Assembly (NCBI RefSeq): GCF_900108275.1
Contig: NZ_FNVD01000001.1
Coordinates: 124,001 to 188,000, forward strand
Source of the DNA: Jhaorihella thermophila
Lineage (GTDB): Bacteria; Pseudomonadota; Alphaproteobacteria; Rhodobacterales; Rhodobacteraceae
DNA length: 64,000 nt
Direction: 5' to 3'
Positions 1-8,849 of the stretch are shown here, one piece after another. The notes under the pieces are model-generated. The model was not told where the DNA came from. It saw nothing but the letters and a program-made list of their open reading frames with translations, and did not search any database. Every line of letters starts with the position of its first letter. Positions within the stretch are counted from its first letter, which is position 1. The translations under genes were made by a program, and so were the position numbers.

Positions 1-675
1 TCGGGGGCGGCGTTCGCTGCGGCCACGATTCTGGCGCTGGTGATCGAACCGGGTCAGGCGCTGGGGGTGATGCTGCCGCTGTTGATGCTGGTCGATGCCG
101 CCACGCTGCGCCCCTACTGGCGCCGCTGGAGCTGGCCGGAATCCCGCGCGATGATCCTGGGCGGGCTGCCCGGCGTGGCGCTGGGGGTCGCGTTCTACCG
201 CGCGGTCGATGCGGATACGATGCGGTTGCTGATCGGTGGCATCGCGGTTGCCTTCGTGCTGTGGCAGATCGGCCAGCGCAGCGGTCTGATCCGGCCGTTC
301 GAGCGCCGCCTGCCGGTCTGGGCCGGGCTGATCGCGGGGGCGGCGGCGGGGTTCACCAGCTTTGTCAGCCATGCAGGCGGGCCGCCGGCGGCGGTGTATC
401 TTCTGTCGCGGCAGCTGGACAAGACGCGTTATCAGGCCTCGACGGTGCTGATCTTCTGGGCGATCAACATCTTCAAGTTCGTGCCCTACGCCTTTCTCGG
501 CATGTTCACGCTGCAGACGGCGCTGGCGGACCTTTTGCTCGCGCCCTTCGCGATCCTGGGGGCGTGGCTGGGGGTGCGGGCGCATTGGCTGGTGCCGGAA
601 CGGCTGTTTTTCGGCCTGACCTATGCGCTGCTTCTGGTCACGGGGGGCAAGCTGATCCTCGACGGGCTGGCATGA
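1..675 (+). CDS. TauE/SafE-family sulfite exporter-like membrane protein, 5' end outside window
   Basis: The reading frame is open from base 1, so the true start lies upstream; 224 residues are visible. The protein is almost entirely hydrophobic, with about six membrane segments. A glycine-rich segment, FTSFVSHAGGPPAAVYLL, matches the repeat typical of TauE/SafE (PF01925) permeases. Members are thought to export sulfite, sulfoacetate or other organosulfur anions across the inner membrane. Nothing visible here fixes the substrate. The TGA is followed within a few bases by a terminator that belongs to the convergent gene at 705-1022. The family assignment is good; the substrate is unknown. Confidence 0.8.
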   Translation, partial: SGAAFAAATILALVIEPGQALGVMLPLLMLVDAATLRPYWRRWSWPESRAMILGGLPGVALGVAFYRAVDADTMRLLIGGIAVAFVLWQIGQRSGLIRPFERRLPVWAGLIAGAAAGFTSFVSHAGGPPAAVYLLSRQLDKTRYQASTVLIFWAINIFKFVPYAFLGMFTLQTALADLLLAPFAILGAWLGVRAHWLVPERLFFGLTYALLLVTGGKLILDGLA

Positions 676-698
676 AAAACCCCGCCGCGGGGGCGGGG
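675..698 (-). terminator. Rho-independent terminator of the minus-strand gene at 705-1022
   Basis: On the minus strand CCCCGCC and GGCGGGG form a 7-bp stem with a 5-nt loop, followed directly by five T residues. It lies 7 bases past the stop of the convergent small gene and abuts the stop of the plus-strand exporter gene. Confidence 0.75.
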
Positions 699-704
699 TC
701 GGGC

Positions 705-1022
705 TCAGGCATCAAGGCCCGGTATCGGCGCGGGCCGGGCGATCGTGTCGAACGCCTCGCCCGAGGCCACAAGGCAGGTCCGCCCGTCCGCCCGCGTCGC
801 CGTGATGGTCCAGGTTCCCGTGAGCTCGGAGGCGAACAGTTCCACCACCACCCCCTGCGCGGTCAGCCCGATGCTGTGCGGCACCTCGCCATAGGCCGCC
901 GCCAGCCGTTCGACCACCTGCGCGCGCGGGGCGCAGTCGCGCATCCCCTCGGCGCGCAACTGGGTCGCGGCCAGCACCATCAGCCCCAGCCCCATCGTCA
1001 TCTTCACGAAAGTTTCCGCCAT
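705..1022 (-). CDS. Small secreted hypothetical protein (105 aa)
   Basis: I do not recognise a named family. Residues 1-24 look like a Sec signal peptide (MAETFVKM, then a hydrophobic stretch ending QLRA). The mature part has two cysteines (in MRDCAPRA and GRTCLVA) that could form a disulfide. The ATG at 1022 has a GGGGGAG ribosome-binding site at good spacing. It resembles small conserved Rhodobacteraceae periplasmic proteins that carry a T-W-T-I-T-A-T segment near the C-terminus. It is monocistronic, with its own terminator. Function is unknown. Confidence 0.7.
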   Translation of the reverse strand: MAETFVKMTMGLGLMVLAATQLRAEGMRDCAPRAQVVERLAAAYGEVPHSIGLTAQGVVVELFASELTGTWTITATRADGRTCLVASGEAFDTIARPAPIPGLDA

Positions 1023-1214
1023 CGGCTCCCCCTTTGCCCGTGAACAGGCAAAACCCTGAGAAGCAATCGCGCAAAAATGGTTAACAAACCGTTCGCAGGC
1101 CCGTTGCGCGGGGGGCTTCCTTGCCGATATCGCTGCGTCGCGGCAAATTTCCCTTGAACTTTCCGTTCAGAAATGCCCCTTTCCGCGCAAGAAAATGTCT
1201 CATGGGAGTTTGTC

Positions 1215-2084
1215 ATGGCCGAGAAAATCGACCCCCGCCTGCGCCCGTTCCGGTCGGTGCTGTATATCCCCGGCTGCAAGCCGCGGGCGCTGGACAAGGC
1301 GCGGAGCCTGGCCGTCGATGCGATCATCTTCGACCTCGAGGACGCGGTGTCGGCCGATGAAAAGGACAATGCGCGCGAAACGCTGAAGGAGGCGCTTGCC
1401 CAAGGCGGCTATGATCCGCGGGTCAAGATCGTGCGCATCAACGGGCTGGATACCGATTGGGGCCAGGCCGATGCCGAGGCGGTGATGCAGATGGATGCCG
1501 ACGTGGTGCTGCTGCCCAAGGTGTCGTCGGCCGACGACATCGACGCGCTGGCCGCGATCACGGGGGACAAGCCGATCTGGGCGATGATGGAAACCCCGCG
1601 CGGCATGCTGAACGCCGCCGAGATCGCCGCGCATCCGCTGCTGACGGGCATGGTGATGGGGACCAACGACCTGGCCAAGGAATTGCAGGTCCGCTATCGC
1701 CCCGACCGGATGCCGCTGATGACCGGGCTGGGCCTGTGCCTGCTGGCGGCCAAGGCCGAGGGCGTGGTGATCATCGACGGCGTTTACAACGCCTTCAAGG
1801 ACGAGGAGGGGCTGGCCGCCGAATGTGAGCAGGGCCGCGACATGGGCTTTGACGGCAAGACCCTGATTCACCCCGCGCAAATCGAGATCGCCAACAAGGC
1901 CTTTGCCCCCACGCCCGAGGAAATCGAGCTGGCCCGCCGCCAGATCGAGGCTTTCGAGAAAGTCCAGGCCGAAGGCCAGGGCGTTGCCGTGGTCGATGGC
2001 CGGATCGTCGAGAACCTGCATGTGGAAACCGCGCGCGAGATCCTTGCCAAGGCGGCAATGATCGAATCTGTGCTGGGGTTCTGA
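1215..2084 (+). CDS. mcl2: (3S)-malyl-CoA thioesterase (CitE-like HpcH/HpaI family)
   Basis: This 289-residue CitE-like TIM-barrel protein corresponds to Mcl2 of Rhodobacter, which hydrolyses (3S)-malyl-CoA to malate and CoA at the end of the ethylmalonyl-CoA pathway. Family landmarks are RSVLYIPGCKPRALDKA near the N-terminus, the acidic FDLEDAV at 39-45, RINGLDT at 74-80, METPRGML with the conserved Glu126, and GTNDLAKEL at 149-157. The start at 1215 is preferred over the upstream in-frame ATG at 1173 because a GGGAG lies 8 bases before it. The gene is 3 bp from nnrU and in the same operon as mch, which acts in the same pathway. A lyase rather than thioesterase activity cannot be excluded from sequence alone. 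Confidence 0.85.
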   Translation: MAEKIDPRLRPFRSVLYIPGCKPRALDKARSLAVDAIIFDLEDAVSADEKDNARETLKEALAQGGYDPRVKIVRINGLDTDWGQADAEAVMQMDADVVLLPKVSSADDIDALAAITGDKPIWAMMETPRGMLNAAEIAAHPLLTGMVMGTNDLAKELQVRYRPDRMPLMTGLGLCLLAAKAEGVVIIDGVYNAFKDEEGLAAECEQGRDMGFDGKTLIHPAQIEIANKAFAPTPEEIELARRQIEAFEKVQAEGQGVAVVDGRIVENLHVETAREILAKAAMIESVLGF

Positions 2085-2087
2085 GCC

Positions 2088-2645
2088 ATGACGGGCTTCA
2101 TCCTTCTGGTCGCCGGCGTCGTGCTGTGGTGGGCGGCGCATCTGTTCAAGCGCATCGCGCCCCAGGCCCGCGCGCGGATGGGCGATGCCGGCAAGGGCGC
2201 GGTGGCGCTGGCGCTGGTGGTGTCGATCGTGCTGATGGTGCTGGGCTTCCGCGCCGCGCCGGTGGTGGATCTGTGGTATCCGCCCTACTGGCTGCGCCAC
2301 GTCAACAACCTGCTGGTGCTGATCGCGTTCTTCATGATGAGCCCGGCCGGCCAGAAGGGGCTGGTCCTGCACCGGCTGCGCCATCCGCAGCTGGCCGGAT
2401 TCCGCGCCTGGGCCATCGCGCATCTTCTGGTCAAGGGGGATCTGGCTTCGGTGATCCTTTTCGGCGGGCTGTTCCTGTGGGCCATCGCCGAGGTGTTCGC
2501 GATCAACCGGGCCGAGCCGGACTGGCAGCCGGGTGAGCCGGGGACGCTGGCCAAGGACGCGATCTTCCTGGCCGCTTCGGTGGTGCTGGTCGCAGTGGTC
2601 GGCTGGATCCATGGGATGGTCGGTCCGTCCCCGTTCCCGGTGTGA
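2088..2645 (+). CDS. NnrU family membrane protein
   Basis: The 185-residue protein has about five predicted membrane segments and the NnrU-family pattern (N-terminal WWAAHLFKRIAP, later HLLVKGDLASVILFGG). NnrU proteins were first noted beside nitric-oxide-responsive denitrification genes and their biochemical role is unknown; they are related to isoprenoid-enzyme membrane proteins. Here the gene sits 3 bp after mcl2 and 13 bp before a DUF1737 gene, inside an ethylmalonyl-CoA operon and not with denitrification genes. That context suggests a more general role in this lineage. Confidence 0.8.
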   Translation: MTGFILLVAGVVLWWAAHLFKRIAPQARARMGDAGKGAVALALVVSIVLMVLGFRAAPVVDLWYPPYWLRHVNNLLVLIAFFMMSPAGQKGLVLHRLRHPQLAGFRAWAIAHLLVKGDLASVILFGGLFLWAIAEVFAINRAEPDWQPGEPGTLAKDAIFLAASVVLVAVVGWIHGMVGPSPFPV

Positions 2646-2658
2646 GCGGGAGGGTCCG

Positions 2659-2865
2659 ATGCCGAAGATCTATCGTCTGCTGACCGAAGACGACACCTCT
2701 GCCTTTTGCCACAAGGTGTCGCTGGCGCTGTCCAAGGGCTGGGAACTGCACGGCAGCCCGACCATGGCCTTTGATTCCGCGCGCGGGGTGATGCGTTGTG
2801 CGCAGGCGGTGACCAAGGAGATCGACACCCCCTATTCGCCGGACATGAAACTGGGAGAACAATAA
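2659..2865 (+). CDS. DUF1737 domain protein (68 aa)
   Basis: A short cytosolic protein that starts MPKIYRLLTEDDTSAF and contains LSKGWELHGSP, the hallmark of DUF1737 (PF08410). Members are small proteins of unknown function built around a strand-helix-strand core. The ATG at 2659 follows a GGGAGG site. An in-frame extension upstream would overlap nnrU and has no family support. The TAA is immediately followed by the mch ATG with no spacer, so translation is probably coupled. Confidence 0.8.
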   Translation: MPKIYRLLTEDDTSAFCHKVSLALSKGWELHGSPTMAFDSARGVMRCAQAVTKEIDTPYSPDMKLGEQ

Positions 2866-3912
2866 ATGGCCTCTGCCACTGGACAAAAGACCGATCCGGG
2901 CCGGTTTTTCGAAGATTATCGCGTCGGCCAGGTGATCCGCCATGCGGTGCCGCGCACCGTGTCGGGCGGCGAGCGGGCGCTCTATCACGCGCTCTATCCC
3001 GCGCGCCATGCGCTTTATTCCTCGGACGAATTCGCCCGCGTCTGCGGGTTGCCGTCCAGCCCGATCGACGACCTGGCGGCCTTTCACATCGTGTTCGGCA
3101 AGACTGTGCCGGACGTGTCTCTGAATGCCGTGGCCAATCTGGGCTATGCCGAGGGGCGGTGGCTCAAACCCGTCTACCCCGGCGACACGCTGCGCAGCGA
3201 ATCCGAGGTGATCGGGCTGAAACAGAACTCCAACGGCAAGACCGGCGTGGTCTGGGTGCGCACGCGGGGCATGAACCAGCGCGGCGAGGCGGTGATGGAG
3301 TATTGCCGCTGGGTGATGGTGCGCAAGCGCGACCTCGACGCGCCGGCGCCCGAGACGGTCGTGCCGGAACTGAAGCCCGCGCTGTCGGCCGCGGATCTGG
3401 TGGTGCCCGAGGGGCTGGATTTCTCGTCCTACGATTTCCGGCTCGCGGGCGAGCCGCATCGCTGGGGCGACTACGAGATCGGCGAGACGATCGACCATGT
3501 GGATGGCGTGACGATCGAGGAGGCCGAGCACATGATGGCCACGCGGCTGTGGCAGAACACGGCCAAGGTGCATTTCGACGCCACGTTCCGGCCCGATGGC
3601 CGGCGGCTGATCTATGGCGGGCATGTGATCTCGATGGCGCGGGCGCTGAGCTTCAACGGGCTGGCCAACGCGCAGATGATCGTGGCGCTAAATGCGGGTG
3701 CCCATGCCAATCCCTGTTTTGCCGGCGACACGGTCAAGGCATGGTCGGAGGTTCTGGACAAGGCCGAGACCGGTGCGCCTGGGGTGGGTGCGATCCGGCT
3801 GCGGCTGGTGGCGACCAGGGGCGGAGAGCCGTTTCGGCTGAAGGGCGAGGACGGCAAATACCTGCCCGAGGTATTGCTGGATCTCGATTACTGGGCGTTG
3901 ATGCCGATGTGA
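2866..3912 (+). CDS. mch: Mesaconyl-CoA (beta-methylmalyl-CoA) hydratase, MaoC family
   Basis: The 348-residue protein has two hot-dog (MaoC-like) halves and closely matches the length and opening of Rhodobacter Mch, which reversibly hydrates mesaconyl-C1-CoA to erythro-beta-methylmalyl-CoA in the ethylmalonyl-CoA pathway of acetate assimilation. Visible features are FEDYRVGQVIRH at the N-terminus, NLGYAEGRWLKPVYPGDTL in the first half, and WGDYEIGETIDHVDGVTI with AKVHFDAT in the second. It is the last gene of mcl2-nnrU-DUF1737-mch. A GC hairpin and a dispersed repeat follow the stop directly. Confidence 0.9.
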   Translation: MASATGQKTDPGRFFEDYRVGQVIRHAVPRTVSGGERALYHALYPARHALYSSDEFARVCGLPSSPIDDLAAFHIVFGKTVPDVSLNAVANLGYAEGRWLKPVYPGDTLRSESEVIGLKQNSNGKTGVVWVRTRGMNQRGEAVMEYCRWVMVRKRDLDAPAPETVVPELKPALSAADLVVPEGLDFSSYDFRLAGEPHRWGDYEIGETIDHVDGVTIEEAEHMMATRLWQNTAKVHFDATFRPDGRRLIYGGHVISMARALSFNGLANAQMIVALNAGAHANPCFAGDTVKAWSEVLDKAETGAPGVGAIRLRLVATRGGEPFRLKGEDGKYLPEVLLDLDYWALMPM

Positions 3913-3914
3913 GA

Positions 3915-3981
3915 AGAGGGGGCGCTGCCCCCTCTGGGCCTGCGGCCCATTCACCCCCGGAGTATTTTCAGCAAGATGAAG
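3915..3981 (+). repeat. Dispersed hairpin-core repeat, class 1 (copy A)
   Basis: A perfect 9-bp stem (AGAGGGGGC with GCCCCCTCT, 3-nt loop, 3915-3935) and a second small stem (GGGCC/GGCCC, 3936-3948) are followed by the class 1 core at 3955-3981: CCCCGGAGTATTTTC then AGCAAGATGAAG. It lies between two convergent genes, and its core contains the stop codon of the DUF1638 gene on the other strand. Related copies are at 34171-34199 and 40273-40299. Confidence 0.8.
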
Positions 3982-4696
3982 AACCGGGGTCGGCCCAGGC
4001 GGACAGCGTCGCTTCCAGATCGCCGTAGCCGGTGAGGCGGCGTTCGAAGGCGAGGCCGAGGCGGTCGGCATGGGCGCGGGCCAGCTCGGTCAGGCCGGGA
4101 TCGTCGGTCTGGGCCTGATAGACCAGTTTTTCGTAATGGCCGAAATACGTCTCGCGCAGGTCGGGGTGACGGTCGAGGCCGAGCGGTTTCCAGACGAAGG
4201 CATCGAACTGGCGGACCAGGAAATCCGTCAGGTAGAAGGCGGTCAGGTCGCTGTCGCCGTGGGCGGCAAAGCGCGTGTTGCCTTCGAGGAAGGAATAGCA
4301 GTGCGGGCCCTCGATCATCTCCACGGCCAGCCGGTCGCAGGCAGCCTTGAGCTGTCCGCCGGTGCCGCAATCGGCATAGACAACGAAAATCCTGTCGTAG
4401 CGGGCGCGATGGCGCCGGACGGCCTGTTCGACGCGCGGGGTGATCTGTTCGGGATGGTTGTGCAGGATCGCCGGCAGGCAGGTGACGTCCATGTGATCCC
4501 AGCCGTGCCGTGTCTTGAGGTCGAGGATCTCGCGCGCCAGAGCGCCGCAGGCGATCAGCAATATCCGCCCGGAGGCGCGTTCGGGCAGGTCGAGGCCGCG
4601 GTCGGTCAGGGCGCGGTCATCCAGAGGATCCGGGGACGAGAGGGCAGAAACGGCCCGCCGGGAGGAGGGACGGGCCGTTCTGTTGCGCCGGGTCAT
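3968..4696 (-). CDS. DUF1638 domain protein, probable partner of the corrinoid protein
   Basis: The core begins GRILLIACGALAREI and continues with TCLPAILHNHPEQI, FVVYADCGTGG and GPHCYSFLEGN, the conserved pattern of DUF1638 (PF07796). The conserved cysteines suggest metal or cofactor binding. The family recurs beside corrinoid methyltransferase genes, and the corrinoid gene here ends 9 bp upstream, so a role in handling or reactivating methyl-corrinoid is likely but unproven. The first ~25 residues, if translation starts at 4696, are low-complexity and lie over a terminator-like hairpin; no other in-frame ATG or GTG is visible before the domain. The last four residues (SSSC) and the stop fall inside a dispersed repeat. 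Confidence 0.75.
   Translation of the reverse strand: MTRRNRTARPSSRRAVSALSSPDPLDDRALTDRGLDLPERASGRILLIACGALAREILDLKTRHGWDHMDVTCLPAILHNHPEQITPRVEQAVRRHRARYDRIFVVYADCGTGGQLKAACDRLAVEMIEGPHCYSFLEGNTRFAAHGDSDLTAFYLTDFLVRQFDAFVWKPLGLDRHPDLRETYFGHYEKLVYQAQTDDPGLTELARAHADRLGLAFERRLTGYGDLEATLSAWADPGSSSC
4649..4679 (-). terminator. Terminator-like hairpin between corrinoid and DUF1638 genes
   Basis: AACGGCCCG and CGGGCCGTT form a 9-bp stem. On the minus strand it is followed by TTTCTG. It starts 26 bases past the corrinoid stop, yet lies inside the 5' end of the DUF1638 reading frame if that gene starts at 4696. It may reduce downstream transcription or force coupling to translation. Confidence 0.55.
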
Positions 4697-4704
4697 GGGG
4701 GAGA

Positions 4705-5406
<702 letters not shown>

Positions 5407-5420
5407 GCGCGTTTCCCCTG

Positions 5421-5440
5421 TCTGCCCGGGACTGCCCGGG
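5421..5440 (-). repeat. Tandem 10-bp repeat in the corrinoid gene 5' leader
   Basis: On the minus strand CCCGGGCAGT is followed by CCCGGGCAGA, two copies of a 10-bp unit that each carry the palindrome CCCGGG, ending 14 bases before the ATG. It could fold over or near the ribosome-binding site. No recognisable cobalamin or SAM riboswitch core surrounds it. Confidence 0.5.
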
Positions 5441-5550
5441 GAGGTTTGCCGATTGAGCCCTTTTTGCCCGTCGGGACGCCGCCGACTGCGATATTTGCGA
5501 CACTGGCGGCGCCGCAACCGACCTATAGGGGCGAAAACGCGGGATGAAAA

Positions 5551-6690
5551 ATGAAGAATCCGCGGGAAGATGATGGGGATCTTGCAAATGTTCCCGTTTT
5601 GTTTCAGGCTTGCCGCATGGATTGCGGGGGTCGGATAGACAAGGCCCGGCGGCGCGGGCGGGGGGCGGTCAGCAATGCCGCCGGTCGGTTCGATCTGGCG
5701 CGAAACGCCGAGCCGGAGGAGGCGGGCGAGCCGCGCCCGCCGTTGCGGACAGAACTCCGGCTGGAGGAAGCGCGCAGCATTATCGCCTGGAACCGCTCGC
5801 CCGATCTGCCCTTCGACCGCTCGATCAACCCCTATCGCGGATGCGAGCATGGATGCTCCTACTGCTTTGCGCGGCCCACGCACGCATATCTGGGGCTGTC
5901 TCCGGGGCTTGATTTCGAAACCCGACTGATCGCGCGGCCCAACGCCGCGCAGCTGTTGCGGCGGGAGCTGTCGGCCAGATCCTACCGGGTTGCGCCGATC
6001 GCGCTGGGGACCAATACCGACCCCTACCAGCCGGTGGAGCGCGACCGCCGGATCACGCGGCGCTGTCTGAAGGTGCTGGCCGAATTCAACCACCCGGTCG
6101 CGATCGTCACCAAGGGCACGCTGATCGAGCGCGATCTGGATATCCTGGCGCCGATGGCCGCGCGGGGGCTGGTGCGGGTGGGGATCTCGGTGACGACGCT
6201 GGATGCGCGGCTGAGCCGGCGGATGGAGCCGCGCGCGCCGACCCCGGGCCGGAGACTGCGCGCGATCCGAAGGCTTGCGGATGCGGGCGTGCCGGTGCGG
6301 CTGATGGTGGCGCCGGTGGTGCCCGCCCTGACCGATCACGAGCTCGAGGCGATCATGACGGCCGGGCGCGATGCGGGGGCGGTGGCGGCAAGCTGGATCA
6401 TGCTGCGCCTGCCGCGCGAGGTGGCGACGCTGTGGCGGGAATGGCTGGCAGAGCACGAACCGGGCCGGGCGGCGCGCGTCATGGCGCGGCTGCGCGAGAT
6501 GCACGGTGGGCGTGACTATGACCCGCGCTGGGGCCACAGGATGCGCGGGCGGGGGCACTATGCAGCGATGATCGCGGCGCGCTTTGCCGCGGCCGAGCGT
6601 CGGCTGGGGCTGAATGGGGCGTTGCCCGATCTGCGCTGCGATCTGTTCCGCGCGCCGCCGAAACCCGGCGATCAGCTGTCGCTGTTCTGA
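5551..6690 (+). CDS. PA0069 family radical SAM protein
   Basis: The protein has the CxxxCxxC iron-sulfur motif of radical SAM enzymes in GCEHGCSYCF (Cys98, 102, 105 from the ATG at 5551), preceded by WNRSPDLPFDRSINPYRG and followed by LGTNTDPYQPVER. This is the signature of the PA0069/SplB-like subgroup, whose reaction is unknown. RRRGRGAVSNAAGRF near residue 33 is also typical of the subgroup. The start could be 5551 (379 aa, GCGGGA upstream) or 5617 (357 aa). The gene is divergent from the corrinoid gene and shares its short upstream region. Confidence 0.85.
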   Translation: MKNPREDDGDLANVPVLFQACRMDCGGRIDKARRRGRGAVSNAAGRFDLARNAEPEEAGEPRPPLRTELRLEEARSIIAWNRSPDLPFDRSINPYRGCEHGCSYCFARPTHAYLGLSPGLDFETRLIARPNAAQLLRRELSARSYRVAPIALGTNTDPYQPVERDRRITRRCLKVLAEFNHPVAIVTKGTLIERDLDILAPMAARGLVRVGISVTTLDARLSRRMEPRAPTPGRRLRAIRRLADAGVPVRLMVAPVVPALTDHELEAIMTAGRDAGAVAASWIMLRLPREVATLWREWLAEHEPGRAARVMARLREMHGGRDYDPRWGHRMRGRGHYAAMIAARFAAAERRLGLNGALPDLRCDLFRAPPKPGDQLSLF

Positions 6691-6770
6691 AACGGCGCTC
6701 CGATCCGGCCGGTTGATCGCGCCGGGCCGGTGCATATCTGGAACGGACGGCACGGCAGAGGAGATCGCCC

Positions 6771-7373
6771 ATGTGGGACCAGAGATATTCAATTCCGGAC
6801 TATCTGTTCGGCACGGAACCGGCGGATTTCCTGCGGCGCGAAGCGGGCGTGATCCCGTCCGGCGCGCGCGTGCTGTGCGTGGCCGACGGCGAGGGTCGCA
6901 ACTCGGTCTGGCTGGCGGGGCAGGGGATGCGGGTGACGGCGTTCGATGCATCGCCGGTCGGCGTGGAAAAGGCGCGGACGTTGGCCGCCGAGCGTGGCGT
7001 GGACGTCGCGTTCAACGTCACCGGTGTAGAGGAATGGGACTGGTCCCGGCAATATGACGCGGTGGTGGCGGTGTTCATCCAGTTCGCGCCCCCGGACCTG
7101 CGCGACCGGCTGTTCGGCTGGCTCGGGCAGGCGGTTCGGCCGGGCGGGGTGCTGCTGCTGCACGGCTATGCGCCGCGGCAGGTGGATTATGGCACGGGTG
7201 GTCCGCCGAGCCGCGAGAACATGTACACCACCGACATGCTGCGCGCGGCCTATGACGGGTGGGAAATCCTGCGGCTGGACGACTATGACGCCGAAATCGA
7301 CGAAGGGCCGGGGCATTCCGGGCGTTCGGCCTTGGTGGATCTGGTTGCGCGCAAACCCGGCGGGCGTGGCTGA
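6771..7373 (+). CDS. Class I SAM-dependent methyltransferase
   Basis: The 200-residue protein has a SAM-binding motif I variant at about 33-48 (RVLCVADGEGRNSVWLA), an acidic end of strand 2 (VTAFDAS), and DAVVAVFIQFAPPDLRDRLF in the region after motif II. The opening MWDQRYS..DYLFGTEPADFL is typical of TehB/thiopurine-type small-molecule methyltransferases in proteobacteria. The substrate cannot be deduced. The ATG has a GAGGAG site 8 bases upstream. The gene faces gltA convergently across a bidirectional terminator. Confidence 0.85.
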   Translation: MWDQRYSIPDYLFGTEPADFLRREAGVIPSGARVLCVADGEGRNSVWLAGQGMRVTAFDASPVGVEKARTLAAERGVDVAFNVTGVEEWDWSRQYDAVVAVFIQFAPPDLRDRLFGWLGQAVRPGGVLLLHGYAPRQVDYGTGGPPSRENMYTTDMLRAAYDGWEILRLDDYDAEIDEGPGHSGRSALVDLVARKPGGRG

Positions 7374-7384
7374 TCGCGGCCGCG

Positions 7385-7424
7385 AACGAAAACGCCCCGG
7401 TCCGTTCGGCCGGGGCGCTTCTTG
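7385..7424. terminator. Bidirectional terminator between methyltransferase and gltA
   Basis: CGCCCCGG (7393-7400) and CCGGGGCG (7410-7417) form an 8-bp stem. T-rich tails follow in both directions: CTTCTTGT on plus and TTTTCGTT on minus. It fits both convergent genes. Confidence 0.8.
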
Positions 7425-7439
7425 TGACTGCGGAACCGT

Positions 7440-8735
7440 TCAGCGGTTTTCGATATCCACATAGTCGCGGCGGGTCGCGCCAAGATACAGCTGGCGCGGG
7501 CGGCCGATCTTGTGCGCGGGATCGGACTGCTGTTCCTTCCACTGGCTGATCCAGCCCACGGTGCGGCTGACGGCAAAGATCGGCGTGAACATCGAGGTCG
7601 GGAAACCCATCGCCTCGAGGATGATGCCGGAATAGAAATCCACGTTCGGGAACAGCTTCTTCTCGGCGAAATAGGGATCCTCCAGCGCCTGCTTTTCCAG
7701 TTCCTTGGCAACCTGCAGGATCGGGTTGTCGTCGATCCCCAGCAGGTCCAGAACCTCGTCCGCCGATTGCTTCATCACCTTGGCGCGCGGGTCGAAGTTC
7801 TTGTAGACCCGGTGGCCAAAGCCCATCAGGCGGAACGGGTCGTTCTTGTCCTTGGCGCGAGCGATGAATTCGGGGATGCGGTCAGGGGTGCCGATTTCCT
7901 TGAGCATCTCCAGGCAGGCCTGGTTGGCGCCGCCATGCGCCGGACCCCAGAGACAGGCGATACCAGCGGCGATGCAGGCAAACGGGTTGGCGCCCGAAGA
8001 GGACGCCAGCCGCACCGTCGAGGTGGAGGCGTTCTGTTCGTGGTCGGCGTGCAGGGTAAAGATCCGGTCCATCGCGCGGGCCAGGATCGGGTTCACCTCG
8101 TAATCCTCGGCCGGCACGGCAAAGCACATCCGCAGGAAGTTCGAGGCATAGTCCAGGTCGTTGCGCGGATACACGAAGGGCTGGCCGATGTGATACTTGT
8201 AGGCCCAAGCGGCGATGGTGGGCATCTTGGCGATCATGCGGATCGAGGCCACTTCGCGCTGCCAGGGGTCGTTGATGTCGGTGCTGTCGTGGTAAAAGGC
8301 CGACATGGCGCCGACCACGCCCACCATGATCGCCATCGGATGCGCATCGCGGCGGAAGCCGCGATAGAAATACTGCATCTGCTCATGCACCATGGTGTGT
8401 TTGGTCACGCGGGATTCGAAATCCTCCAGTTCCGCCGCGGTCGGCAGATCGCCGTAAAGCAGCAGATAGCAGACTTCGAGATAGTGCGACTTCTCGGCCA
8501 GCTGGTCGATCGGATAGCCGCGGTGCAGCAGTTCGCCCTTTTCGCCGTCGATATAGGTGATCGTCGAATCGCACGAGGCGGTGGAGGTGAAGCCGGGATC
8601 GTAGGTGAAAACGCCCGCCTGGGTGTAAAGCTTGCGAATGTCGATCACGTCCGGGCCGGCCGTGCCCGAAAGAACCGGCAGTTCGTAGCTTTGTCCGTTC
8701 AACGTCAGCGTGGCGGTCTTTGTCGTGTCCTTCAT
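7440..8735 (-). CDS. gltA: Citrate synthase (type II)
   Basis: The enzyme condenses oxaloacetate with acetyl-CoA at the entry to the TCA cycle. The 431-residue length is usual for hexameric, NADH-sensitive type II enzymes. Catalytic landmarks are [10 protein letters not shown] (first active-site His), [15 protein letters not shown] (second His and phosphate-binding Arg) and NVDFYSG (the Asp). The N-terminal region includes [19 protein letters not shown], as in proteobacterial GltA. The start at 8735 follows AAAGGGAC at good spacing. An in-frame extension to 8762 has no family support. The gene is monocistronic with a clear terminator. Confidence 0.97.
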   Translation of the reverse strand: MKDTTKTATLTLNGQSYELPVLSGTAGPDVIDIRKLYTQAGVFTYDPGFTSTASCDSTITYIDGEKGELLHRGYPIDQLAEKSHYLEVCYLLLYGDLPTAAELEDFESRVTKHTMVHEQMQYFYRGFRRDAHPMAIMVGVVGAMSAFYHDSTDINDPWQREVASIRMIAKMPTIAAWAYKYHIGQPFVYPRNDLDYASNFLRMCFAVPAEDYEVNPILARAMDRIFTLHADHEQNASTSTVRLASSSGANPFACIAAGIACLWGPAHGGANQACLEMLKEIGTPDRIPEFIARAKDKNDPFRLMGFGHRVYKNFDPRAKVMKQSADEVLDLLGIDDNPILQVAKELEKQALEDPYFAEKKLFPNVDFYSGIILEAMGFPTSMFTPIFAVSRTVGWISQWKEQQSDPAHKIGRPRQLYLGATRRDYVDIENR

Positions 8736-8849
8736 CAGGTTGTCCCTTTCCTTTCCGGGCACGGGGACCGCGGCAGACTGCCCGACCCGTGCGGCATGGC
8801 CGGCGCATTCGTCGCGCCGGTCCTGTCGTATCCTGGCGGCGTAACCCGA

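Noticed and set aside
1121-1146. TTGCCG/CGGCAA inverted repeat upstream of mcl2 as a PccR/RamB-type site
   Set aside because: The arms are short with a 14-bp gap and do not match the TTTGCAA-type consensus of those regulators.
1173-1214. Longer N-terminus of mcl2 from the ATG at 1173
   Set aside because: The extra residues have no family match and the GGGAG site fits the ATG at 1215.
5407-5550. A cobalamin or SAM riboswitch upstream of the corrinoid gene
   Set aside because: The leader is short, with a tandem CCCGGGCAG repeat, but shows no B12-box or SAM-II/SAH consensus core.
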